Positions 1-8,742 of a DNA stretch of 64,000 nt are shown here, in pieces. A program made the translations under genes and the position numbers. Location of the stretch: positions 3,100,001 to 3,164,000 of the forward strand of contig CBDEVI010000002.1 of the NCBI GenBank assembly GCA_965243625.1, given 5' to 3'. The stretch comes from JAJECS01 sp965243625. GTDB taxonomy: Bacteria; Chloroflexota; UBA11872. Position 1 is the stretch's first letter. Every line of letters begins with the position of its first letter. The notes under the pieces are model-generated. The model did not search any database and was not told where the DNA came from. It saw nothing but the letters and a program-made list of their open reading frames with translations.

Positions 1-229
1 TGACGGTGGCGCCGCGCCAGGGACACGGCACGACCGAGAGGTTGATGGACATGCCCCGTTCCACCTCGTCCGGGTCGAAGTCGGAGATGGTGTTGCCGTC
101 TTCCACGCGACCGAGTCGCGAGGTTTGCCCGGTCACATAGGCCATGGCCTCGGTGAGCGAGGTCTTGCCGGCGCCGCTGTGCGCCACGAACACCACGTTC
201 CGGATCGTGTCGCTGTTGTCCCGATCCAT
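1..229 (-). CDS. Elongation factor G-like GTPase (5' end only)
   Basis: Only the first 76 codons lie in the window; the rest continues past position 1. The protein opens with a P-loop reading HSGAGKTSLTEAM at about residues 17-29, then a switch-like stretch ending DEVERGMSI, which is the EF-G/TetM pattern. Canonical EF-G has HIDAGKTT, so the Ser-Gly before AGK suggests an EF-G-like paralogue rather than the main translocase. The ATG start at 229 has an AAGGA ribosome site about 9 nt upstream. The gene diverges from proB. Its exact role, in translocation or ribosome rescue, cannot be told from this fragment. Confidence 0.8.
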   Translation of the reverse strand, partial: MDRDNSDTIRNVVFVAHSGAGKTSLTEAMAYVTGQTSRLGRVEDGNTISDFDPDEVERGMSINLSVVPCPWRGATV

Positions 230-286
230 GGCCGTGAGTTCCTTCGGGCTGGGCGCGCCACAAGGCGCGCGGCGCGGGGGAGCGCC

Positions 287-310
287 ATTATATCGGCGAG
301 TCCCTACAAT
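287..310. promoter_or_regulatory. Candidate divergent -10 elements between the EF-G-like gene and proB
   Basis: The 123-base gap holds a perfect TATAAT on the minus strand (287-292), 58 bases before the EF-G-like start. It also holds TACAAT on the plus strand (305-310), 43 bases before the proB start. Neither has a convincing -35 hexamer at 17 bases. In DNA this GC-rich, two good -10 hexamers in the only divergent gap are suggestive, not proof. Confidence 0.4.
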
Positions 311-352
311 CACGCACCCGAGCGGCACGGCGGATCTGGAGCCTCGGTCACC

Positions 353-1465
353 ATGTCTGGTCGAAAGCGCATCGTCGTCAAATGCGGCACACAGCTGCTC
401 ACGACGCCTGCCGGCCTCAACGAGGCCTATATCGAGCAGATCGCGGCGCAGATTTCCTCGCTCATCCGGGGCGGCGCGGAGGTGGTCCTCGTGTCCTCAG
501 GGGCCGTGGCGGCAGGACGCGCCAGGCTCCACCTGCAGGGCAATCAGCTCACCACGCGCCAGGTCTTGGCCGCCGTGGGGCAGGCGCCGCTCATCGCCCG
601 CTACGGCACCGTGTTCGCAGCGCACGACATCACCGTGGCGCAGACGTTGATGTCCCGCGCCGACCTGACCACGCGCGATGGGTTTCTCAATGCGCGAAAC
701 GCCCTTACCGGACTGCTGGACCAAGGCGTGTTGCCGATCGCCAACGAGAACGACGTGGTTGCGACGGAGGAATTGCGGTTTGGCGACAACGACCCGCTGT
801 CGGCCCTGATCGCGCAACTGGTCGATGCCGATTTGCTGATCCTGCTCACGGCGACCGACGGTCTCTATACGGGCGATCCGCGTCGCCATCCGGATGCCGA
901 GCTAATTCGAGACGGACATGTGATGACGGACGAGCTGCTGGCCAGCGCGGCGGGAGCGGCCGGCGCCGGCGGGTCGGGAGGCGTCCGGTCGAAGGTCGAG
1001 GCGGCGCGCAGCGCCAGCTTCGACGGCATCGAGGTCGTCGTCGCCGGAGGCAACGAGCCCGACGTCCTCCCGCGCATCGCTGCCGGCGAACGCATCGGCA
1101 CCCGATTTGCACCGCGCGAAGTGACCCGCACCAGCCGAGCTCGTTGGCTCAGCTCCGCGGCCACCGAGCGCGGCACCTTGCGCGTCGACGGGGGCGCCAA
1201 GCACGCGCTCACCGATGCCGGGCGGAGCCTGCTTCCTGCAGGCATTTGCGCCGTGGATGGCGATTTCATCCGGGGTGACGTGGTGGCGGTGGCCGGCCCG
1301 GACGACCGAGTCTTCGCGCGCGGACTCGTAAACTATGCCTCGCACGACTTGGTGCGGATCCTGGGTCGGCCGTCACACTTGATCGCGTCTATCCTGGACT
1401 ACGACCATGGAGCGGAAGCCGTGCATCGCAATAACCTGGTATTGCTCGACAGTGCCCAGGCCTGA
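353..1465 (+). CDS. proB: Glutamate 5-kinase
   Basis: This enzyme phosphorylates L-glutamate with ATP to gamma-glutamyl phosphate, the first committed step of proline synthesis in the cytoplasm. The 370-residue product has the full two-domain length: an N-terminal amino-acid kinase domain (about 1-260) opening VVKCGTQLL and including SSGAVAAG and NENDVV, then a C-terminal PUA domain (about 275-355). An open frame extends upstream to 125, but the family match begins at ATG 353, which has GGAG about 10 bases upstream. proA follows 14 bases after the stop, so the two are probably one transcript. Feedback inhibition by proline is a family property and is not visible here. Confidence 0.95.
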   Translation: MSGRKRIVVKCGTQLLTTPAGLNEAYIEQIAAQISSLIRGGAEVVLVSSGAVAAGRARLHLQGNQLTTRQVLAAVGQAPLIARYGTVFAAHDITVAQTLMSRADLTTRDGFLNARNALTGLLDQGVLPIANENDVVATEELRFGDNDPLSALIAQLVDADLLILLTATDGLYTGDPRRHPDAELIRDGHVMTDELLASAAGAAGAGGSGGVRSKVEAARSASFDGIEVVVAGGNEPDVLPRIAAGERIGTRFAPREVTRTSRARWLSSAATERGTLRVDGGAKHALTDAGRSLLPAGICAVDGDFIRGDVVAVAGPDDRVFARGLVNYASHDLVRILGRPSHLIASILDYDHGAEAVHRNNLVLLDSAQA

Positions 1466-1468
1466 CCG

Positions 1469-1474
1469 AGGAGG
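1469..1474 (+). promoter_or_regulatory. Strong Shine-Dalgarno AGGAGG pointing to a non-AUG start of proA
   Basis: AGGAGG sits just after the proB stop. Five bases later comes ATC (1480) in the proA frame. No ATG, GTG or TTG lies between here and ATG 1609, yet the translation from 1480 onward already matches the ProA N-terminus. The site therefore argues for initiation at ATC 1480, or less likely at ATT 1492. Confidence 0.5.
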
Positions 1475-1479
1475 TCGTC

Positions 1480-2772
1480 ATCAACGCCGCCATTGACGCG
1501 CCGACCGCCGTTCGGCCGAGCGTTCCCGATCTGGTCGCGTCGGCGCGACGCGCCGCGCGGGAGCTCGCCAAGCTGGACGCCGACGCCAAGAACCAGGCGC
1601 TCGAGGCGATGGCGGCGGCGCTCCGAGCCGAGCAGACCGACGTGCTGGCGGCCAACGCCGAGGACGTCGCGCGGGCGCGCGCCGCCGGTCGTGGCGACGC
1701 GTTCATCGACCGCCTCACGCTCACGCCGTCGCGGATCGACGGGATCGCCGACGCGCTGGGAATCGTCATCGGCCTCCCCGACCCGGTGGGCGAGTCGGTC
1801 GACGCGCGCCGGTTGCCCAACGGCCTGGAGGTGGCCCGACGTCGCGTACCGCTGGGTGTGATCGGGGCCGTCTTCGAGTCGCGTCCGAACGTGGCCATCG
1901 ATATCTCGGCCCTAGGCCTCAAGGCCGGCAATGCGGTGATCTTGCGCGGCGGCAGCGAGTCTCAGCACAGCACCGGCGCGCTGGTCCGGTTGGCGCGCGA
2001 GGCGTTGCAGGCGGCCGGCGTGCCGGCGGATGCGATCCAGGCCATCACCAATCCCGACCGGGACCTGGTGCGTGAGCTGTTGCAGGCGCGCCATGGCGTG
2101 GATGTCGTGGTGCCTCGCGGCGGACAAGGGCTGATCGAATTCGTGACCGAGACGGCTTCGGTGCCGGTGATCGAAACCGGCTGGGGCGTGTGCCACACCT
2201 ATGTGGACGCGGGCGCCGATCTGGCGGCGGCCGAGCGGATCGTGGTCAACGCCAAGACCCGGCGGCCGTCGATCTGCAACGCCCTCGACACCCTGCTGGT
2301 CGATCGATCGGTGGCGTCCGAGTTCTTGCCGACCGTGGGGCAGGCCCTGGCGGACAAGAACGTCGAGATGCACGCTGACGCCGAGGCGCTGCCGCTGCTG
2401 GGCGGCCTTGCCCGGGTTGTGAACCTGGCGGGCGATGACCTGGACACCGAATGGCAAGACCTGCGCATGTCGGTGGTCGTCGTGGACGGCATCGACGAGG
2501 CGCTGAGCCACATTCAAACGCATGGCTCGGGCCACTCGGAGGCGATCGTGACCCGATCGCTCACCAATGCGGAGCGCTTCCTCGACGAGGTCGACGCGGC
2601 GGCGGTGTATGTGAACGCGTCCACCCAATTCACGGACGGCGGGGAGTTCGGACTTGGCGCCGAGGTGGGCATCAGCACCCAGAAGCTGCACGCCCGCGGG
2701 CCGATGGGCTTGCGCGAGCTGACCACGTACAAGTGGGTCGTGCGCGGCGATGGGCACGTGCGTCCGCTCTGA
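1480..2772 (+). CDS. proA: Gamma-glutamyl phosphate reductase
   Basis: This enzyme reduces gamma-glutamyl phosphate with NADPH to glutamate semialdehyde, the second proline step, and acts directly on the product of ProB. It belongs to the aldehyde-dehydrogenase superfamily. The catalytic region with the nucleophile is the RPSICNALDTLL segment (near base 2270). The product is about 430 residues from codon 1480, against roughly 415-425 usual. Starting at the first ATG (1609) would give 387 residues and cut off a conserved N-terminal helix (ARRAARELAKLD, AEQTDVLAANAED). The start is uncertain: the best ribosome site precedes ATC 1480. Confidence 0.9.
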   Translation: MNAAIDAPTAVRPSVPDLVASARRAARELAKLDADAKNQALEAMAAALRAEQTDVLAANAEDVARARAAGRGDAFIDRLTLTPSRIDGIADALGIVIGLPDPVGESVDARRLPNGLEVARRRVPLGVIGAVFESRPNVAIDISALGLKAGNAVILRGGSESQHSTGALVRLAREALQAAGVPADAIQAITNPDRDLVRELLQARHGVDVVVPRGGQGLIEFVTETASVPVIETGWGVCHTYVDAGADLAAAERIVVNAKTRRPSICNALDTLLVDRSVASEFLPTVGQALADKNVEMHADAEALPLLGGLARVVNLAGDDLDTEWQDLRMSVVVVDGIDEALSHIQTHGSGHSEAIVTRSLTNAERFLDEVDAAAVYVNASTQFTDGGEFGLGAEVGISTQKLHARGPMGLRELTTYKWVVRGDGHVRPL

Positions 2773-2893
2773 CCATCACCGGCCGGGGTCTGCGACGACA
2801 AGTTTGGCGTGACGGCTCACGACGCATTGCGCCTCCCAGCCAGGCGACGCTTGGTCGCGTAGCGGGCGAATCCAACGGCCGCGGACCCACCAC

Positions 2894-3877
2894 GTGCGGC
2901 TGACCGCACGGTGCCGCGGGCTCGCCCGCGCGGTGAGGCGCGGGGCCGTGTCCGCCGGCGGGCGCCTGCGGCAGGCGGGATTGCCGCCCGTCGGTCCGGC
3001 CGTGAGACCTCGCCTCGCGGCGCTCCTCTTGCTGGCGGCGCTGCTCATCGTGGTTGCCAGCGTGATCCGTGCGCGACCGGATTCGAGTGCGCCGCCGCCG
3101 CTCGCGGCAGGCGAGTTGGAGTTGCGCGCGCTGGACGTCGGCCAGGGCGACGCCCTGCTGACGCGGCTTGACGACGCGACCATGCTGGTGGATGCGGGAC
3201 CCGATGCGCACACCGCCGGCGCAACGATCGTGCCGCAGCTGCGCCGGCTGGGCGTGGAGCGCCTCGACTTCCTGGTGCTGACGCACGCCGACGGGGACCA
3301 CATTGGCGGCGCGCCGACGGTGATGCGCGAGTTCGCCGTCGGGACCGTGGTGCACGCCGATCACGACCCGAGCCATCCGGTCATGCGCGAGGTGATCGAC
3401 CTGGCCCTCGATGCCGGCGTGGCGGTTCGAGAGGTCAAGCGTGGCGACACGCTGGCATGGCATCCGACGGTGGAAGTCTCGGTGTTGAATCCGCCGGAGC
3501 CGGGACCGGATGACGACAACGAACGGTCGGTCGTGCTGCACCTGGCCTATCGGGCGTCGGCGATGCTATTGACGGGCGACATCGAGGCATCGGCCGAAGG
3601 TGAACTGGCGGCGTCCGGGGTCCTGACGCCCGCCGACGTGCTCAAGGTGCCGCACCACGGCTCCAACAGCTCGTCCACCGCCGCGTTGCTGGACGCCGTC
3701 GAGCCTCAGATCGCGGTGGTTTCAGCCGGTCGGTACAACGCCTTCGATCACCCGCGGGATAGCGCCCTGCGCCGCCTCCGCGAGCGTGGCGCGGCGGTCT
3801 TTCGCACCGACCTGGCCGGCGACGTCATGATTCGCAGCGATGGACGGGTCATTCAGGTGTATCTCGAGCGGGCGTAA
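2894..3877 (+). CDS. ComEC/Rec2-type metallo-beta-lactamase-fold hydrolase, membrane-anchored
   Basis: This 327-residue protein has one predicted membrane segment (about 41-58, Leu/Ala/Val-rich), so the domain after it is probably extracytoplasmic. From about 74 it is a metallo-beta-lactamase fold: LDVGQGDA, the metal motif THADGDH (130-136), LLTGDIE and KVPHHGS. This matches the C-terminal domain of the DNA-uptake protein ComEC, which is proposed to act as a nuclease. The Competence membrane channel domain is absent, so it is a stand-alone domain. GTG 2894 is the furthest start; GTG codons some 40 and 55 bases on are alternatives. It lies 121 bases after proA, in a gap where I see nothing. 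The substrate is unknown. Confidence 0.8.
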   Translation: MRLTARCRGLARAVRRGAVSAGGRLRQAGLPPVGPAVRPRLAALLLLAALLIVVASVIRARPDSSAPPPLAAGELELRALDVGQGDALLTRLDDATMLVDAGPDAHTAGATIVPQLRRLGVERLDFLVLTHADGDHIGGAPTVMREFAVGTVVHADHDPSHPVMREVIDLALDAGVAVREVKRGDTLAWHPTVEVSVLNPPEPGPDDDNERSVVLHLAYRASAMLLTGDIEASAEGELAASGVLTPADVLKVPHHGSNSSSTAALLDAVEPQIAVVSAGRYNAFDHPRDSALRRLRERGAAVFRTDLAGDVMIRSDGRVIQVYLERA

Positions 3878-3900
3878 TGCTCGACCGGGCGGACTCGAGG

Positions 3901-4671
3901 CTAGTGGGCCGTCCAGCCGCCGTCGACGGTGAGCACGGTGCCGGTGACGAACGCCGCTTCGTCGCTGACGAGGTACGCGGCGGCGGCGGCGATGTCCTTC
4001 GGCTCGGCCCACAGGCGCTCGAGCAAGCTCATGTCCCGCAGGACCTGGTCCCACCCGTCGGGATTGCGCCGCTTCACGTCCTCCATCACCGGCGTATACA
4101 CGGCGCCGGGCGCGATGGCGTTGGCACGTATGCCGGCGCGGCCATAGTCGCGCGCGATGGTTTTCATCAGCATCTCCACGCCGGCCTTGGCGGTGCAGTA
4201 GGCCGCCTGCCGATCGAAGGCGACCGAGCCGCCTACCGATGAGGTGGCGAGGATCGATCCGGCGCCGGCCTCGATCATGTGTGGAATGACGTATCTGCAG
4301 CACAGATAGACGCCGGTGAGGGTGACGCCGATGTGCCGGTCCCAGACGTCTTCGGACGTCTCGGCGACGCCGAAGAGCTCGTCCAGGTAGGCGGCGTTGG
4401 CGAACAGGATGTCGATGCGGCCGTGGGTGGCGAGGGTCTCATCGACGAGCGCCTGCACGTCCTTGGTGTCGGATACGTCGCAATGGATGAACGACGCTTC
4501 GCCGCCTTCCTGCCGGATGGCGTCGGCCGACTCGTCGCCCCCGGCCTCGTTGATGTCGGCGATCACCACCTTGGCGCCTTCGCGAGCGAAGCGGATGGCG
4601 CTGGCGCGTCCGATGCCGGACGCCGCGCCGGTCACGATGGCTGCCTTGCCCGTGAGCCTTGGGGTGACCAT
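3901..4671 (-). CDS. Short-chain dehydrogenase/reductase (SDR)
   Basis: This 256-residue classical SDR is an NAD(P)-dependent oxidoreductase of unknown substrate. It has the nucleotide motif TGAASGIG near residue 15, an NAA in place of the usual NNAG, a catalytic Ser followed by YCTAK (YxxxK), and the typical C-terminal TGTVLTVDGG. The start chosen, ATG 4671, is where the family match begins. The frame is open to 4767, but the extra residues do not look like SDR. It is convergent with the preceding plus-strand gene (23 bases apart) and stands alone. Confidence 0.85.
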   Translation of the reverse strand: MVTPRLTGKAAIVTGAASGIGRASAIRFAREGAKVVIADINEAGGDESADAIRQEGGEASFIHCDVSDTKDVQALVDETLATHGRIDILFANAAYLDELFGVAETSEDVWDRHIGVTLTGVYLCCRYVIPHMIEAGAGSILATSSVGGSVAFDRQAAYCTAKAGVEMLMKTIARDYGRAGIRANAIAPGAVYTPVMEDVKRRNPDGWDQVLRDMSLLERLWAEPKDIAAAAAYLVSDEAAFVTGTVLTVDGGWTAH

Positions 4672-5004
4672 GCGTTGAACCCGATGCGCGTCTATGCAAT
4701 CGTCGCGTGAATGATAGCATGCGGCCAGATTCGACTCGAATATTAGGGGAAATGTTGAGACGAGCATGCTGATAAGTCTCGAATTATCTTCGTGTGAAGT
4801 GACGGCAATCAGCCCGGGATTGTTTGGCAGCTCGAGTTGTTTCCGGTCCTCAGAGCAGCATGACCCCTATTGTCAGAGTGCTAGACTCCGGCGCCGCAAT
4901 CCTGGTGGGATCTTCATGCTCCGGCATTGCCGACCGGACAACGCGTGCGCTACCCATCGCTCGAACTCGTCCGGTCGCATGCATAGGCGCCGAGTGGCTG
5001 ACGT
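4672..5004. other. 333-base intergenic stretch, AT-richer, with a 13-base palindrome
   Basis: I see no gene in this divergent gap between the SDR and the M14-like gene. It is clearly richer in A+T than its surroundings. At 4729-4741 it holds ATTCGACTCGAAT, a 6-1-6 perfect inverted repeat. On the minus strand TATCAT (4712-4717) could be a -10 for the SDR gene, which would place the palindrome over the -35 position as an operator. The site shares 11 bases with a palindrome at 61451-61477. Confidence 0.4.
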
Positions 5005-5979
5005 ATGACGGCCGAGCGACACATTCGGGCGATTGCCGTGACCGGCCTTCCCTCGGCCGAAATTCCGTTGATCGAGTTTTCAGCGGCGACGCCGGGACCG
5101 GTGGTCAACATCGTCGGCGGTCTGGCGGGCACGGCCTATCCGGGCATCTCGGCGTGCCGCATGTTGGCCAAGCGACTGCCTGGGCTGCTGACCAGGGGGC
5201 GCGTGCGCATCGTGCCGGTTGTGGATGTGGCGGGGTTCTACGGGAGGGCCGCCCGGTTCTGCCCGCTGGACGGCCGCGCGGTGACCTCGGCTTTTTCGGG
5301 CGCCAAGAAGGCGGAGGAGCCGTCGGCGAGCCACCGCATCGCCGAGGCCGTGATCGAATCCCTGGCGGACGCCGACGTTCACATCGATGTCCGCGGAGGC
5401 GAGCTGACCGAGTTGCACGCGCACTGGGTCGCCGTTCCTCCAGCGGCTTCGCAATTCGAGTCGCTGGCCATGGCGGTGGCTTCCGGCGCCGACATGCGCG
5501 TTGCCCTGGACCAGGATGATCCGACGGCGATCGAACTCGGCGCCGCCGGTCGCATGGCGTCTCGAGGCCTTGCGGCGCTCATCGTTACGGGCGGCGGCGG
5601 CGTAAGCGATGTCGTCGGGCACGCCCAGGTTCTCTCGGACGACCTGCTGCGCGTGCTGGACGCCCTGGACGTGATTGACGGAGTCGTGACGGACCGCGCG
5701 GTGCCGCTGCGTGTCGTCGGACCGGAGACCTGGAGCCATGTGGTCGACTCCGAGGGGCTATGGGTGCCGGCAACCACGCCGGGGGCTCAGGTGGCCGCCG
5801 GTGAAGTGCTCGGTCGAATCTGGGACTACTTCGGCGAGCCCGTGCAGGAGGTGGTCTCGCCGCTCGCCGGCAGCGTCCTGGCGGTGACGACCAGCATGGC
5901 CGTCACCGGCGACCGTGGCGCCGACGGCGACCCGTGGTTTGGACGCACCGTCACGGTGGCGGAGGCAAGTCTGGAATGA
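5005..5979 (+). CDS. M14-family (succinylglutamate desuccinylase/aspartoacylase-like) protein lacking zinc ligands
   Basis: This 324-residue protein has the AstE/AspA-like carboxypeptidase fold and the C-terminal beta-barrel region (VSPLAGSVLAV). Compared without gaps to the paralogue two genes downstream, the zinc motif HSGE becomes AGTA (residues 41-44). The third ligand His (DMHAGE) becomes Arg130 (DVRGGE). All three metal ligands are therefore replaced while the surrounding fold is kept. It overlaps the next gene by four bases, so it is translated with an M20 peptidase and an intact M14 enzyme. The likely role is non-catalytic, such as a partner or binding subunit; that is inference. Confidence 0.75.
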   Translation: MTAERHIRAIAVTGLPSAEIPLIEFSAATPGPVVNIVGGLAGTAYPGISACRMLAKRLPGLLTRGRVRIVPVVDVAGFYGRAARFCPLDGRAVTSAFSGAKKAEEPSASHRIAEAVIESLADADVHIDVRGGELTELHAHWVAVPPAASQFESLAMAVASGADMRVALDQDDPTAIELGAAGRMASRGLAALIVTGGGGVSDVVGHAQVLSDDLLRVLDALDVIDGVVTDRAVPLRVVGPETWSHVVDSEGLWVPATTPGAQVAAGEVLGRIWDYFGEPVQEVVSPLAGSVLAVTTSMAVTGDRGADGDPWFGRTVTVAEASLE

Positions 5980-7265
5980 CCGCGACGCTTGACCTCACTG
6001 CCGCGCGGACGGCGGCCTGGGAGGCCTTCGACCGGCGCCATGAGGAGCATGTCGCGAGCCTGCAACGGTTTGTCCGCATCCCGAGCGCGCGCGGCGAGGA
6101 ATTGGCGGCGCAGCAGTGGATTGCGCGCCGCATGCGCGACCTCGGGCTGGACGTGGAAATGATCGAGTGCGATCCCGACGCGCTGGCCCGCTATCCGACC
6201 TGGAGTCCGACCGATTGGTCCTACGAGGATCGCCCCAACGTGGCGGGCCGCTGGCGAGGAACCGGCGGCGGGCGGTCGCTGATCCTGAATGCGCACGTGG
6301 ACACCACCTCGCCGGAGCCGGTCGAGCTGTGGAGCCGCGACCCGTGGGGCGGCGAGATCGAAGGCAACCGCCTCTACGCGCGCGGCGCCCAGGACGACAA
6401 GGCCGGCTGCTGCGAGATGCTCTTCGTGGTGCAGGCGCTGCAGGATGCGGGCTTGCGCCTGAAGGGCGACCTGATCCTCGAGACCACGATCGATGAGGAG
6501 TGCTCCGGCAACGGCTCGCTGGCCCTGGTCGCAGCGGGCTACGAGGCCGACGGCGTGCTGATGCTGGACGGCACCGGCCTGGGTCGCGCGATCGTGGCCC
6601 ATCCCGGCCACGTGGCCTTCCGCGTCACGATCCACGGCAAGCCCGTGCCGTACATCTCGGCCACCCACGGCGTGAATGCGATCGAGAAGGCCTGGGTGGT
6701 AATCCGGGCGCTGCGCGAGTTGGAGGCGAAGAAGAACGAGAGCATTCCACAGCGCTGGGCCGACACCGAGCATCCGATTCACTTCAACGTCTACGGCATC
6801 ACCGGCGGTGAGTGGGTCGGCACGGTCGCCGCCCGCTGCGTGCTGGACGCGACGCTGGGCTTCATGCCGCCCGAGACCGTGGCCGACGCGCGGGCGGAGA
6901 TCGAGGCGACGGTGGCAGCAGCGGCCGCGGAAGACCCGTGGCTGCGTGACCATCCGCCGCAGGTCACGTTCCAGGGCCTGGCCTTGGAGCCGCTGGACAT
7001 GGGCGACGACAACGCCGTGGTTGCCCATCTGGCCGAGGCGCACCAGGTGACGACGGGGCTGCCGCTCGGGCCGGTGGCGATCACCGGCTTCTGCGACCTG
7101 CACCAACACAGCCTGCGACGCCCAACGCCGGGCTGCCTCTTTGGTCCGGGCGGCGGCGGCGGGGCGCACTCGGTGGATGAGTTCTTCGACTTGAACGATC
7201 TGGCCCCGGTGACGAAGACGGCGATTGCCTTCGTTCTCGACTGGTGCGGGTGGGAGGCGGCATGA
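5976..7265 (+). CDS. M20-family metallopeptidase (ArgE/DapE-like deacylase)
   Basis: This 429-residue di-zinc amidohydrolase is of the ArgE/DapE/carboxypeptidase-G2 type. Metal-binding landmarks are present in order: NAHVDTT (about 107-113), GAQDDKAG with the bridging Asp (about 141), DEECSGNG with the catalytic Glu pair (about 172), and a late His in GGGAHSVDE. A dimerisation domain sits in the middle. The start ATG 5976 overlaps the previous stop (ATGA) and has GGAGG 10 bases upstream. Family members remove acyl groups from amino acids or cleave small peptides; the substrate here is not determined. It lies between two M14-like genes in one operon. Confidence 0.9.
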   Translation: MTATLDLTAARTAAWEAFDRRHEEHVASLQRFVRIPSARGEELAAQQWIARRMRDLGLDVEMIECDPDALARYPTWSPTDWSYEDRPNVAGRWRGTGGGRSLILNAHVDTTSPEPVELWSRDPWGGEIEGNRLYARGAQDDKAGCCEMLFVVQALQDAGLRLKGDLILETTIDEECSGNGSLALVAAGYEADGVLMLDGTGLGRAIVAHPGHVAFRVTIHGKPVPYISATHGVNAIEKAWVVIRALRELEAKKNESIPQRWADTEHPIHFNVYGITGGEWVGTVAARCVLDATLGFMPPETVADARAEIEATVAAAAAEDPWLRDHPPQVTFQGLALEPLDMGDDNAVVAHLAEAHQVTTGLPLGPVAITGFCDLHQHSLRRPTPGCLFGPGGGGGAHSVDEFFDLNDLAPVTKTAIAFVLDWCGWEAA

Positions 7266-8293
7266 GCTCGCGCGGCGGGTCCAAGACGACACGGATTGAG
7301 CGGTACGTCCACCATTCGGGCGAGGAGTTGGAGTTCCCCGTCGGCACGGTCGTCGGCGCGCGGTCGGGTCCGAAGTTCGGCGTCTCCTCCGGCATGCACT
7401 CGGGCGAGTTCGCGGGTATGCGCGCCGCCATTCGCCTCTGGCAGGAGCTGGATCCGGCGACGCTGCGCGGCGAGGTCCGCATCATCCCGATCATGAGCAC
7501 GCGGGCGTTCTTCGCCCGGTCGACGCAGCTATCCCCCGTCGACGAACGCGAGCTGCACTTCCAGCCCGCGGGTCGACCCGAGGGGACCTACTCCGAATTC
7601 CAGATCGACTGCATCTTCAATATGCTGCGCGATCTCGACTTTCACGTCGACATGCACGCGGGCGAGTACGTGCAGGCGCTCGACCCGTGGGTGGCCTTTG
7701 CCGACCCGACGACGGACGAGCGTCTCCGGCGGGACACCTGGCGGCTGGCTGGTTCCATGCCGGTGCCCTACCTGGACCCGCGCCAGGCCGAGATCCAGGA
7801 CGAGTTTTCAAAGCTGGACCAGGGGTTGCCGTTCGCGCTGCTGCGCGAGGGCGTGGCGAACGTTTGGACGGAAATCGGCCAGAACGGCGTCCAGGATCCG
7901 GCGGAGATCGAGTTGCAGTACCAGTGCCTGGCGAACGCCCTGAAGCGCTTCGACATGATCGACGGCGAGCCGGTGGAGGTTCCGCCGCAGGCGATCCTCG
8001 GACCGCGACGCTGGAGCATGGAGTCGCTGGAGAGCGGGTATTGGCAGTCGGAGGTGAGCATCGGTCAGAAGGTGCGCAAGGGGCAGCGCGTGGGCGTGCT
8101 CGAAGACCTGGCCGGCAACCACATCAAGACCTATACGGCGCCGGAAGACGCGGTGGTCCAGTATTTCTGGACGAGCCCCGCGATAAATGCCGAGCGCGTG
8201 CCGCACGGATACCCGTGGCACCGCGGCCTGATTCGCCTATCCGAGCTCCGCCCGGACGCCCACCTCGACCCGCGGCTCGTGCTCGCCCGCTGA
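7262..8293 (+). CDS. M14-family zinc hydrolase (succinylglutamate desuccinylase/aspartoacylase-like)
   Basis: This 343-residue protein has an intact zinc site: GMHSGEF (His46, Glu49) and HVDMHAGE (His132). A C-terminal lipoyl/biotin-like beta domain (RKGQRVGVLEDLAG) is common in this subfamily. It would hydrolyse an amide bond releasing an amino acid or amine from an acyl group. The start ATG 7262 overlaps the M20 stop (ATGA) and has GGGAGG 4 bases upstream. It is the catalytically competent paralogue of the gene at 5005, so the trio may form one N-acyl-amino-acid or peptide degradation unit. Confidence 0.85.
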   Translation: MSSRGGSKTTRIERYVHHSGEELEFPVGTVVGARSGPKFGVSSGMHSGEFAGMRAAIRLWQELDPATLRGEVRIIPIMSTRAFFARSTQLSPVDERELHFQPAGRPEGTYSEFQIDCIFNMLRDLDFHVDMHAGEYVQALDPWVAFADPTTDERLRRDTWRLAGSMPVPYLDPRQAEIQDEFSKLDQGLPFALLREGVANVWTEIGQNGVQDPAEIELQYQCLANALKRFDMIDGEPVEVPPQAILGPRRWSMESLESGYWQSEVSIGQKVRKGQRVGVLEDLAGNHIKTYTAPEDAVVQYFWTSPAINAERVPHGYPWHRGLIRLSELRPDAHLDPRLVLAR

Positions 8294-8326
8294 GACCGGA
8301 CGGCTAGCTGGAGGCGACCGCTCGCG

Positions 8327-8701
8327 TCAGGCTGGGACCTCGTCGTCGGGGAGGTTGGGCGCGAGGAAGCACATCATCAGCAGGGGTTCGTCGCCTACTA
8401 CGCGCAGGGAGTGCCGGGAGCCGCGGGGCGCATAGAGCACGGCGCCCGGCTCGGCCACCACCGGTTGCTTGTCGTCGAAGGTGAACTCCGCGCAGCCCTC
8501 GTGCACGACGAAGACCTCCTCGCAGTCGGGGTGATAGTGCGCGTCCTGGGCGGTTCCCGGCGGCCAGTGCAGCAGCACGCTGCGGTGCTCGGCGGTGGCG
8601 CTGATGCGTTCGCGCCAGGTGCCGGAGCCGTTGCGCTGTTTGATGGCGTCGATGGCGTCGTGGGTGAGGTTGTTGGCGGTGGCCGGGTCGACGAATGGCA
8701 T
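8327..8701 (-). CDS. Small cupin-domain protein
   Basis: This 124-residue single-domain cupin has the first cupin motif with metal-type histidines, HYHPDCEEVFVV, and the second motif around YAPRGSRHS, a plausible metal-binding beta-barrel. Such proteins act as small dioxygenases, isomerases or ligand sensors; nothing narrows it down here. A dispersed repeat lies just upstream (8743-8830), and the gene is convergent with the M14 enzyme. Confidence 0.75.
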   Translation of the reverse strand: MPFVDPATANNLTHDAIDAIKQRNGSGTWRERISATAEHRSVLLHWPPGTAQDAHYHPDCEEVFVVHEGCAEFTFDDKQPVVAEPGAVLYAPRGSRHSLRVVGDEPLLMMCFLAPNLPDDEVPA

Positions 8702-8742
8702 TGGGCGTTTTCCTTTTCGTAACGTCTGCTGAGGGCAGAAAC

